7,447 bases of DNA from an uncultured Beijerinckiaceae bacterium (lineage in GTDB: Bacteria; Pseudomonadota; Alphaproteobacteria; Rhizobiales; Beijerinckiaceae), in assembly GCA_937863205.1 (NCBI GenBank), contig CALMGA010000362.1:1-7447 (forward strand). Direction: 5' to 3'. A model generated the notes under the pieces. The model had not been told where the DNA came from, searched no databases, and saw only the letters and a list, made by a program, of their open reading frames with translations. Positions 1-5,815 of this stretch are shown in pieces (position 1 is the first letter of the stretch; each line of letters opens with the position of its first letter). A program made the position numbers and the translations under genes.

Positions 1-446
1 GCAGGATCGGCGCCGTGCTGACCCATCCCTACGAGGGCGGCCATCCCGACCACGATGCCGTCGCCATCGCCGCCCGCACGGCCTGCCGAGAAGCCGCCCG
101 GCGCGGCCACTCTCCCCCTGCCCTGATCGAGATGGCCGGCTACCACGCCGGGGTGGACGACCGGCTGGTGACGGGGCGCTTCCTTCCCAACGGCGGCGAG
201 GCGACCGTCGTGACGCTCGACCCGGCCGAGCGCGCTCGAAAGGTGGCGATGCTGCGCTGCTTCGCCAGTCAGCAGGCGACGCTGGCCGCCTTCGGCTGCG
301 ACACCGAGGTTTTCCGCCCCGCACCGTCCTACGATTTTTCACGGCCGCCGCACGCAGGCGCCCTGCATTACGAGCGCTACGAATGGGGCATGACCGGCGA
401 GCGCTGGCGCGCTCTTGCCGGCGCCGTGCCCTCGGAAGATCACTGA
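1..446 (+). CDS. PIG-L family deacetylase, C-terminal part (5' end outside window)
   Basis: This is the C-terminal 147 residues of a zinc-dependent LmbE/PIG-L N-deacetylase, the family that removes the acetyl group from GlcNAc-type sugars and related amides. The frame is open to the window edge (first whole codon at position 3), so the GTG at 15 is internal. The diagnostic second metal/active-site block, HPYEGGHPDHDA, lies at the very start of the visible part. The first block, usually (A/P)HPDDE near the N-terminus, must be upstream and was not seen. The rest (residues about 20-147) is the variable C-terminal half and includes the segment ALHYERYEWG. The stop codon TGA (444-446) is separated by one base from the GTG start of the glycosyltransferase gene, which suggests one operon. 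The substrate cannot be read from the sequence. The GT4 neighbour makes an N-acetylated sugar conjugate the natural guess. Confidence 0.85.
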   Translation, partial: RIGAVLTHPYEGGHPDHDAVAIAARTACREAARRGHSPPALIEMAGYHAGVDDRLVTGRFLPNGGEATVVTLDPAERARKVAMLRCFASQQATLAAFGCDTEVFRPAPSYDFSRPPHAGALHYERYEWGMTGERWRALAGAVPSEDH

Positions 447-447
447 C

Positions 448-1506
448 GTGAGGCGGCTGACGATCCTCAGCGTCGCTTATGCGCTGGCCCCGGTCGGCCC
501 GGACTCGGTCGGCGGTGCCGAACAGATCCTGGCCGCTCTCGACCGCGCCTGCGTCGAGGCCGGCCATCGCTCGCTGGTGGTGGCCTGCCGAGGGTCGCGC
601 GTCGCCGGCGAGTGGATCGAGACGGGCGTCGATCCCGCTGCCGCCATCAACGAGGAGGCGCGTCGAAGCGCCGTGGCCGCGACGCGGGCGGCGGTGACAT
701 CGGTGCTCGCGCGCGAACGCGTCGATCTCGTCCACGCCCACGGCCTCGACTTCGCCGCCACGCTGCCCGTCGACGGGCCGCCGCGGCTTCTCACCCTTCA
801 CCTGCCGCCGGATTGCTATCCGCCGCTGCGGCTGCGCTCCTGCGACCGTTGGCATTGCGTGTCGGCGGCGCAGCAGCGAGCCGCCGAGACGCTGTGGCCG
901 GCCGCGACCGGTCAGCTTCCCTTCATCAGCAATGGCGTGCCGGTCGATCGCCTGGGCCGGAGCCGTCACGCCAAGCGCCGCTTCGCGCTCGTACTCGGGC
1001 GGATCTGCCGGGAAAAGGGCCAGCATCTGGCGCTCGAAGCGGCCAAGGCCGCCGGCGTGCCGCTTCTCCTCGGCGGCGCAGTGTTCCCCTACCCCGACCA
1101 TCGAGCCTACTTCGCCGGCGAGATCGCGCCGCTGCTGGACGCGCGACGGCGCTTTCTCGGTCCGCTCGCCTTCGCGCGCAAGCGGCGGCTGCTGTCGGCC
1201 GCCGCCTGCCTGCTGGTGCCGAGCCTCGCCGCCGAAACGAGTTCGCTGGTGGCGATGGAAGCCGCCGCCTGCGGCACGCCGGTTGTGGCCTTTCCGTCCG
1301 GCGCTCTGCCCGACATCGTCGAGCACGGGCGAAGCGGCTTCCTAGTCGATGGCGTGGCCGGGATGGCGGCGGCGATCGGCCGCGCAGCCAGCCTCGACCC
1401 CGAGCGGTGCCGCGCCACGGCCCGCCGGCGTTTCGCGCTGCAACCGATGACGCAGGCCTACCTCGCCCGCTACCGCGAGATGTGCGCGATCGCGGCAGCA
1501 CCGTGA
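448..1506 (+). CDS. GT4-family (GT-B fold) glycosyltransferase
   Basis: This 352-residue protein is a retaining GT-B glycosyltransferase of family GT4, predicted to move a sugar from a nucleotide-sugar to an acceptor in the cytoplasm. Visible landmarks are the N-terminal glycine-rich loop GGAEQIL (residues 22-28), VHAHGLD (95-101), the inter-domain SNGVP (161-165), the donor-phosphate pair R185/K190 in LGRICREKG, and the GT4 E-x7-E signature with E263 and E271, followed by ACGTPVVAFPSG (274-285). The chosen start is GTG 448, because GGAAG at 434-438 sits 9 nt upstream and the residues after it begin the first beta strand (RLTILSVAYA). A TTG at 415 would add 11 residues that overlap the deacetylase gene and look non-coding. 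The stop overlaps the next start by 4 nt (GTGA). The protein is compact for GT4, and donor and acceptor are unknown. Association with the deacetylase suggests an N-acetyl-amino-sugar, but this is inference. Confidence 0.88.
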   Translation: MRRLTILSVAYALAPVGPDSVGGAEQILAALDRACVEAGHRSLVVACRGSRVAGEWIETGVDPAAAINEEARRSAVAATRAAVTSVLARERVDLVHAHGLDFAATLPVDGPPRLLTLHLPPDCYPPLRLRSCDRWHCVSAAQQRAAETLWPAATGQLPFISNGVPVDRLGRSRHAKRRFALVLGRICREKGQHLALEAAKAAGVPLLLGGAVFPYPDHRAYFAGEIAPLLDARRRFLGPLAFARKRRLLSAAACLLVPSLAAETSSLVAMEAAACGTPVVAFPSGALPDIVEHGRSGFLVDGVAGMAAAIGRAASLDPERCRATARRRFALQPMTQAYLARYREMCAIAAAP

Positions 1507-2486
1507 TCGCCACCGTTCTCACCGCCGACCTCGGCTCGCTCGTGCCTGCCTGGACGGCGCTGTGGTCACGCACGCCGACCGCGTCACCCTTCCAGCATCC
1601 GGGTTGGCTGCTGGCGTGGTGGCGGCAGTTCGGCAGCGAGCGGCCGGTGATCGCCGTTCTTCACCGCGGCGACGAGCTTGTCGGCGTGCTGCCCTGCTAC
1701 GTGCTGAGCGAGGCCGGCGGTGCCAAGCTGCTGCCGATCGGCGTTTCGCTGAGCGACCATCACGACGCCCTGATCGCGCCCGACGCGCCTGACGACACCG
1801 CCTCGCTCCTGCTGGCGGCGGTGCTCGCCGCGACGCCCGATGTCGCGACCTGCGATCTTGTCGACCTCGCCCCGGAGGCCGCGCTCCGCCGAGCCACGCC
1901 GCCTCCGGCCTGGAGGATCGACGAACGCCCCGGCGAGCCCTGCCCCGTCCTGGTCCTGCCGCCCGGGGCCGGGTTTGCCGACGTCGTGCCGGCGCCACAA
2001 CGCCGCAAGCTGCGCATGAACCGCCACCGGGCCGATCGCCTCGGAGGTGCAACCCTGCGGTTCGCGGATGCCCACAGTCTCGCGAGCGACCTCGATGCCT
2101 TGATCGCCCTGCAGCGGGCGCGCAGGCGAGCGCTCGGCGAGACCGGCGTGGACCCGGAGGCGGCCGCCTTCCTGCACCGGGCCGCTCCGGCCCTCCTCGC
2201 CGCCGGCCGGCTGCACCTCGCAACCCTGGAGATCGCCGGGGCGCGGGCGGCTGCCTGCCTCGCATTCCCCTCGCCCCGCCATCGACTGCTTTTTTACATG
2301 AGCGGTTTCGACGCAAGGTTCGAGGCGTGCAGTCCCGGTACGCTGCTGCTCGGCGCGATGATCGAGGAGGCGCTTCGGGACGAGATGGGCGAAGTGCACT
2401 TCCTGCGCGGCGGCGAGGCGTACAAATATGCCTGGGGCGGTGTCGACCGGCGCAACATCGCCCGTCGCTTCGAACGCCTGGCATGA
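1503..2486 (+). CDS. GNAT family acyltransferase, CelD/BcsL (BioF2-like, FemAB-related) type
   Basis: This is a 327-residue cytoplasmic protein of the Acetyltransf_6 (BioF2-like/CelD-BcsL) group, a double-GNAT fold related to FemAB peptidyl transferases. Members are found in exopolysaccharide and glycoconjugate clusters and are thought to acylate sugars or amines. Family landmarks are an N-terminal segment SPFQHPGWLLAWWRQFG (28-44), a basic helix RRKLRMNRHR (167-176), SPGTLLL (277-283), which corresponds to the acyl-CoA-binding loop, and the terminal FLRGGEAYKYAWG (300-312), the most conserved block of the family. The frame is open far upstream, but that part is a GC-rich shadow of the glycosyltransferase. 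The start is placed at GTG 1503, inside the GTGA overlap with the upstream stop, where family-like sequence begins. Its own TGA (2484-2486) overlaps the methyltransferase ATG. The acyl donor and acceptor are not known. Confidence 0.82.
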   Translation: MIATVLTADLGSLVPAWTALWSRTPTASPFQHPGWLLAWWRQFGSERPVIAVLHRGDELVGVLPCYVLSEAGGAKLLPIGVSLSDHHDALIAPDAPDDTASLLLAAVLAATPDVATCDLVDLAPEAALRRATPPPAWRIDERPGEPCPVLVLPPGAGFADVVPAPQRRKLRMNRHRADRLGGATLRFADAHSLASDLDALIALQRARRRALGETGVDPEAAAFLHRAAPALLAAGRLHLATLEIAGARAAACLAFPSPRHRLLFYMSGFDARFEACSPGTLLLGAMIEEALRDEMGEVHFLRGGEAYKYAWGGVDRRNIARRFERLA

Positions 2487-3373
2487 GCGCAGCGATCGAT
2501 CTTTGCCTCGCCGGACGCATCGCGCCCAATGTCGCCTTGGCGAGGCTGGTCTTCGAGGGCCGGACGCCCGACGAGATCGCTCCGCTGCTGCCGGCCGGCT
2601 CCGCGCTGGCCACGCTGTTCGCCGCGCAGCGCGAGCGCCTCGACGCCCTCGCCGACATGCTGCGCCGCAGCGGCGCGGACCATGGCGCGAACGACGGCTC
2701 GGCGAGCGTGGGCGCCATCGCCGCCATGTTCAACCGCGCCGTCGCCATAGCGCCCGAAGCGAGCGTGGCCGCCTACGCGCTGGGCGACGCCGGCCTGCTC
2801 GCCGCCGCGACTGCGGAGCTGGTGGACTGGCTGGTCGGGACGGGCTTTGCGGCCAGCGACGCCGATGTGCTGGACTTCGGCTGCGGCATCGGGCGCGTCA
2901 CAGCCGCCCTGGCGCCGCGCGTGCGCTCGGTGCTTGGCCTCGACGTGTCGCCGGGCATGATCGCCGAAGCCGAACGACGGCACGCCGGCCCCTCGCTGCG
3001 CTTCGCCGTTACCGACGGTTCGCCGCCGCTCGGCCTTGCCGCCGCCAGCCTGGATCTCGCCCTCGCCGTCGACAGCATGCCCTACCTCGTTCAGGCCGGC
3101 GTCGCCGGCGCGCATGTGGCAGCCCTGCGCCGCCTGTTGCGCCCGCGCGCCCACCTCGTCGTGCTCAACCTGTCCTATCGCGGCGACGACGCGGTGGACT
3201 TGGCCGAAGCCGGGAGCTGGGCGGCGGCCTACGGCTTCGACCTGCGGGTCGCAGGCGAGCGGCCCTTCGTCCTTTGGGACGGCGCGGCCTACGTGCTGCG
3301 GGTTTCGGATCGGTCCGGGACGCCGCGCGCATCCCGGTGCGAGACGGCAGTCGTGCCTCAGGTCCGTCCGTAA
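2483..3373 (+). CDS. class I SAM-dependent methyltransferase with N-terminal helical extension
   Basis: This is a 296-residue Rossmann-fold methyltransferase. SAM-binding motif I is DFGCGIGR (131-138). The acidic residue that holds the ribose is D154 in LGLDVSPGM. A DLALAVDSMPYL strand (191-202) fits motif IV, and LLRPRAHLVVLNLS (218-231) fits the motif VI region. About 120 residues precede the core, predominantly helical and Ala-rich, and the first 60 (including EGRTPDEIAPLLPAGS) resemble no domain I know. They may bind the acceptor or a partner. The start ATG 2483 overlaps the stop of the acyltransferase gene (ATGA), so translation is probably coupled. The last 16 nt overlap, tail to tail, a gene on the opposite strand. 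The methyl acceptor (N, O or C) cannot be told. The operon context suggests the sugar product made by the three genes before it. Confidence 0.85.
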   Translation: MSAAIDLCLAGRIAPNVALARLVFEGRTPDEIAPLLPAGSALATLFAAQRERLDALADMLRRSGADHGANDGSASVGAIAAMFNRAVAIAPEASVAAYALGDAGLLAAATAELVDWLVGTGFAASDADVLDFGCGIGRVTAALAPRVRSVLGLDVSPGMIAEAERRHAGPSLRFAVTDGSPPLGLAAASLDLALAVDSMPYLVQAGVAGAHVAALRRLLRPRAHLVVLNLSYRGDDAVDLAEAGSWAAAYGFDLRVAGERPFVLWDGAAYVLRVSDRSGTPRASRCETAVVPQVRP

Positions 3374-3696
3374 CCCTTGTTCCACAAAGGGGCCGGCCGG
3401 CTCGCGGGCGGCTCGAACCTGCCGCCGTCCTTGAGCGGATAGCTTCCGTCCTCCTGCGCCTTGCGCGTCGCTTCGTTGTTGTCGATGGCGGTTTTCGCGG
3501 GAGCCGGCGCCTGCGCGGGCGCTGTTTCCGACGCGGTTGGCATTCGAGCAGCAGGAGTCGCTTCGGGGGCCGGAGCCGCCAGCGCCTCGTCCGGCGTCGG
3601 AGCGTGGGGTGGAAGGGGTGCGTCGGTGGATTGCGCGAGGGACGGCCGGCCGATCGCGAGCATGGCGAGGACAGCGGCAATCACCTTGACTTGCAT
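3358..3696 (-). CDS. small Ala/Pro-rich exported protein of unknown function
   Basis: This predicted 112-residue protein is not one I recognise. From ATG 3696 it begins MQVKVIAAVLAMLAIG, a short basic start followed by a hydrophobic stretch and SLA|QS, which fits a Sec signal peptide cut after residue 21. The mature part has an Ala/Pro/Thr-rich, probably disordered segment (about 24-70) and then a more structured-looking tail with SYPLKDGGRFEPP (85-97) and PLWNKGYGRT at the end. A GGAG Shine-Dalgarno lies 6 nt upstream of the ATG. The same frame stays open to 3762, but those 22 residues lack a leader-like character and a good ribosome site. It would act in the periplasm or outside the cell. 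It has no own promoter that I can see and may be read through from the small gene upstream. Support is the signal peptide plus ribosome site only. Confidence 0.62.
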   Translation of the reverse strand: MQVKVIAAVLAMLAIGRPSLAQSTDAPLPPHAPTPDEALAAPAPEATPAARMPTASETAPAQAPAPAKTAIDNNEATRKAQEDGSYPLKDGGRFEPPASRPAPLWNKGYGRT

Positions 3697-3759
3697 GTTC
3701 GACTCCGGCTCGGCCAGCACAATGGGGGCGTTTGAACGGTGGATCCATGAACTGCGCGA

Positions 3760-3794
3760 CATGACGTCTGGCGAACCGCCAGGCGGCCGTCATG
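3760..3794 (-). terminator. stem-loop between two small minus-strand genes
   Basis: An outer 7-bp stem, CATGACG (3760-3766) with CGTCATG (3788-3794), encloses a 6-bp stem, CTGGCG (3768-3773) with CGCCAG (3777-3782), around a 3-nt loop. It starts 33 nt after the stop of the acidic small gene and ends about 60 nt before the next minus-strand start. No T-run follows on the minus strand, so it may be an attenuating or RNA-stabilising hairpin instead of a full intrinsic terminator. Confidence 0.4.
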
Positions 3795-3827
3795 ACGCGA
3801 AGCCTCGATGTGATCCGGAAAGGTGCG

Positions 3828-4010
3828 TCAGGGGGCGCCCTCGTCGTTTTCCGAACTGAGGTTCTCGACCTCGATGGCGCCGCTCCCGTCAGTCCGCGTT
3901 TCGTAGTTCGCCGCGTCCTGCTTGGTATCGGGATTGGCTGTCTTGGCCGGTTCGGCGCCCATGGATGTGTGATCCTGGGCATCGTCGCCGCGCTTCTTGA
4001 TCTCGCCCAA
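3828..4010 (-). CDS. small acidic hydrophilic protein, putative EcfG (general stress) target
   Basis: This is a predicted 60-residue protein from TTG 4010, with no family that I recognise. It has 14 acidic and 6 basic residues, no Cys, Trp or Phe, no signal peptide and no membrane segment, so it is probably cytoplasmic and largely disordered (for example AKTANPDTKQDAANYETRTD, residues 22-41). The TTG start is chosen because GGAG (4018-4021 on the complement) lies 7 nt upstream and a GGAAC-N16-CGTT promoter would place the transcript start near 4038, giving a leader of about 28 nt. An alternative is ATG 3962 (44 residues) with AGGA 10 nt upstream. The frame runs on to ATG 4121, but that start lies upstream of the promoter. 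Small hydrophilic proteins are common among EcfG-controlled genes. That role is inferred from the promoter alone. Confidence 0.5.
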   Translation of the reverse strand: MGEIKKRGDDAQDHTSMGAEPAKTANPDTKQDAANYETRTDGSGAIEVENLSSENDEGAP

Positions 4011-4044
4011 CGCTCGTCTCCGCTGTGATCCCCGACGAAACGCG

Positions 4045-4069
4045 AACGAGATGCCGTCAGCACGGTTCC
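4045..4069 (-). promoter_or_regulatory. EcfG-type general stress response promoter
   Basis: Reading the minus strand, GGAAC (4069-4065) is followed by exactly 16 bases and then CGTT (4048-4045). This matches the known alphaproteobacterial EcfG/SigT consensus GGAAC-N16/17-CGTT without a mismatch. It points toward the 60-codon minus-strand gene, with a transcript start expected about 7 nt past the -10 element. In alphaproteobacteria this class of promoter is controlled by the PhyR/NepR anti-sigma switch. Those genes are not in this window. Confidence 0.6.
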
Positions 4070-4121
4070 GAACGACGTCGATCGAGCGAGACCTCGCCCG
4101 CACGGACGAGTTGGCCGCCAC

Positions 4122-4607
4122 CCGGCGTCAACCTTTCGACAGTCTTTCCACGCATGCTTTGCTGAGCAGGTTTCGCAGAAGTGCCGCGCGGTTTTGCGAT
4201 CAAAACCTGCGGCTTGTCAGGAAGCGAAGCGGGTGAAGCGTTGGCCTGCCAACGCGAACCTGCTCAGTGAATCTGCCGTTCGTACCCGCAGTACCCGCCC
4301 GCCTTGCCACCCCAACGCAAAAGCGTTTTGCCCAGAGGGGCCTCACCGGCTCATCGGACTGCTGCCACCTTGACGGGGCTCGACGCTGCGGCGGAGGGCG
4401 CGGGATCGTCGGAGGCGCTTGATATTTCTTCGCTCGACTATCGCCGAGCCCTGCCGCGGGCCGACCGCATCCGCCGGCGGGCTTGCCGGGCGGAGTCCGA
4501 CGGTGCCAAGGCTCGCCGCCTCGATGCATTGCGCGAGGCGGACGCGTTCGGCAAATCGGGCCCCGCCCATCGTCGGACCCAAACCATAGCAATCGCAGGA
4601 GGATGAG
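4122..4607. other. non-coding region upstream of the dehydrogenase gene
   Basis: No convincing gene lies in these 486 bases. A 100-codon plus-strand frame (4304-4606) and a 93-codon minus-strand frame (4343-4624) face each other but have no family-like sequence or ribosome site. Contents seen are the nested inverted repeats at 4162-4267, a tandem pair of a 9-bp unit GTACCCGC(A/C) at 4282-4299, and a 6-bp inverted repeat GCAAAA-GCG-TTTTGC at 4317-4331. Next comes a small AT-rich patch at 4419-4430 and finally the AGGAGG ribosome site (4597-4602) of the dehydrogenase. The dehydrogenase promoter should be here, but no clear -35/-10 pair was found. Confidence 0.5.
4162..4267. repeat. nested inverted repeats, possible branched RNA structure
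   Basis: An outer perfect 11-bp inverted repeat, CTGAGCAGGTT (4162-4172) and AACCTGCTCAG (4257-4267), continues as TTCGC/GCGAA-like pairing with a one-base bulge. It encloses two further perfect hairpins. One is GGTTTTG-CGAT-CAAAACC (4190-4207). The other is GCGTTGGC-CT-GCCAACGC (4238-4255), whose 8-bp arms with a 2-nt spacer also look like a repressor operator. A weak GCTT/AAGC pair (4212-4225) lies between them. The arrangement would fold as a closing stem with two or three branches. It could be a structured leader RNA of the dehydrogenase gene, an intergenic repeat element, or a protein-binding region. The sequence does not settle the strand. Confidence 0.45.
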
Positions 4608-5543
4608 ATGAAAGTCGCGATCATCGGCGTCGGCGCCGTAGGAGCCGCAACAGCGATGGCGGTGGTGCTGCGCGCCCGCGCTCGGGACGTTGTGCTGATC
4701 GACCGCGATCACGCCCGCGCCAGAGCGGTGGCCGCCGACATGCACTACGGCATTCCACTGTCGCCCCTTCTGACGATCACCGCCGGCGATTACGACGGCC
4801 TCGCCGGCACCGACCTCGCCATCATCACCGCCGGAGTGAACGAGAAGGCCGGAGGCGCCACCGACCGCAGCGATCCCGCCGGTCGCCTGCGCCTGCTTGA
4901 GCCCAACGTGAAGGTGTTCGAGGACATCGTGCCCAAGCTGGTCCGGGCGGCGCCCGGCGCGGTGATCCTGATCGCCTCCAACCCACCGGAGGCGCTGGTC
5001 GAGGTTACCCGCCATCTCGCCGGTCACGATCGGGTGTTCAGCACCAGCACCTACCTCGACAGCTTGCGCTTCCGCGTGCACCTGGCCGAGCAGTTCGGCT
5101 TCAGCCCGGCCTGCGTCGACGCCTACGTCGTCGGCGAGCACGGGACATCGAGCGTCTTCCTCTGGTCCTCGGCGCGCATCGGCGGCATGCGCATCGAGGA
5201 GGTACTGGCGCGACAGCGCATCGACGCCGGCGAGTTCCGGCTAAGGATCGAGCGCGAGGTGCGCTATGCCAACATCACCATCATCGAAGGCCTGGGCGCC
5301 AGCCAGTACGGGATCGGCATGGTGGCCGGCCGGGTGGCCGAGGTGGTCCTGCGCGACGAGAAGGCGGCGATCGCGGTGGGCTCGCACAACCCTCGCTTCG
5401 GCACGACGGTGTCGCTGCCGAGCATCGTCGGCGCCGGCGGCGTCTGCGACGTGCTCTGGCCGGATATGTCGAGCGAAGAAACAGCGGCGCTCGAACGCGG
5501 CGCCGAGCGGCTCAGGGACGCCGTCAGTCGCTTCATCAGCTGA
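4608..5543 (+). CDS. NAD-dependent lactate/malate family dehydrogenase, L-2-hydroxyacid type with enlarged substrate loop
   Basis: This 311-residue cytoplasmic enzyme is predicted to interconvert an L-2-hydroxyacid and its 2-oxoacid with NAD(H). The Rossmann motif GVGAVG (7-12) and D32 at the end of the second strand favour NAD over NADP. Catalytic residues are in place: D151 and R154 (DSLR), H178 in GEHG, and R93 as the mobile-loop arginine. The loop before R93 (N78-G92) is about 8 residues longer than in ordinary LDH/MDH, and the position that sets specificity (Gln in LDH, Arg in MDH) reads Glu (E79 in NEK). The length and the DPAGR ending recall L-2-hydroxyisocaproate dehydrogenase, so a larger 2-oxoacid is more likely than pyruvate or oxaloacetate. 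The ATG has AGGAGG 5 nt upstream. The gene stands alone between two non-coding regions. Family certain, substrate uncertain. Confidence 0.9.
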   Translation: MKVAIIGVGAVGAATAMAVVLRARARDVVLIDRDHARARAVAADMHYGIPLSPLLTITAGDYDGLAGTDLAIITAGVNEKAGGATDRSDPAGRLRLLEPNVKVFEDIVPKLVRAAPGAVILIASNPPEALVEVTRHLAGHDRVFSTSTYLDSLRFRVHLAEQFGFSPACVDAYVVGEHGTSSVFLWSSARIGGMRIEEVLARQRIDAGEFRLRIEREVRYANITIIEGLGASQYGIGMVAGRVAEVVLRDEKAAIAVGSHNPRFGTTVSLPSIVGAGGVCDVLWPDMSSEETAALERGAERLRDAVSRFIS

Positions 5544-5770
5544 AGCGAACGAGGGAACATAGGCGGCAGCAATAACCGGATCAGCCCGCATCGGCTCGGA
5601 ACCGCCGACCCCGGTCTTTTGCGCGACTTCTCCCGATGATTGCCGTCAGCGCGATTTCGGAACGATTGGCGGAGTTCCTTGGCGGATCGACTGGACTCGA
5701 AGACTGGCTGGAACTGCCGGACCGATGTCGGATCGAGTCCGATGATGGCCTTATCGTTTCGGATTTGTCT

Positions 5771-5803
5771 TGGACCGAAGAGCACCGCGCACTCTTCGGT
5801 CCA
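5771..5803 (-). terminator. perfect 12-bp stem-loop after nrdJ
   Basis: TGGACCGAAGAG (5771-5782) and CTCTTCGGTCCA (5792-5803) are perfect inverted complements around a 9-nt loop. The hairpin begins 12 nt past the nrdJ stop on the minus strand and lies about 230 nt past the dehydrogenase stop on the plus strand. It therefore sits between two convergent genes and could serve both. Neither side carries a clear T-run, so it is either a non-canonical terminator or a 3'-end stabiliser. Confidence 0.6.
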
Positions 5804-5815
5804 GTGCCCTGCTAC

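Noticed and set aside
15..17. GTG at 15 as the deacetylase start
   Set aside because: The frame is open to the window edge and the family's first metal-binding block would be missing if translation began here.
612..1502. Upstream extension of the acyltransferase frame
   Set aside because: The added 297 residues are Arg-rich and overlap the motif-bearing glycosyltransferase in another frame. The GTG at 1503 sits in a classic 4-nt stop/start overlap.
2294..4063. 589-codon open frame on the minus strand
   Set aside because: It lies opposite the methyltransferase gene and runs across two other minus-strand genes in another frame. Its translation is Arg/Ala/Gly-rich with no family motif, which is typical of a GC-rich shadow.
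4419..4444. Possible sigma-70 promoter, TTGATA with TATCGC
   Set aside because: The spacing is only 14 bp and the -10 match is weak.
4304..4606. 100-codon plus-strand frame before the dehydrogenase
   Set aside because: It has no ribosome site, no recognisable motif, and an Arg/Ala composition expected from random GC-rich DNA. It would end within the dehydrogenase ribosome-site region.
5727..5743. tRNA T-arm-like hairpin, GTCGG-ATCGAGT-CCGAT
   Set aside because: The 5-bp stem and 7-nt loop resemble a tRNA T-arm, and an anticodon-like CTCGAAG lies 25 nt upstream. However, its anticodon stem is poor and no upstream sequence pairs with GATGGCC to form an acceptor stem. It is at most a tRNA remnant.
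5264..5785. 173-codon minus-strand frame antisense to the dehydrogenase
   Set aside because: It spans the dehydrogenase 3' end and an intergenic region, shows no family motif and lacks a convincing ribosome site.
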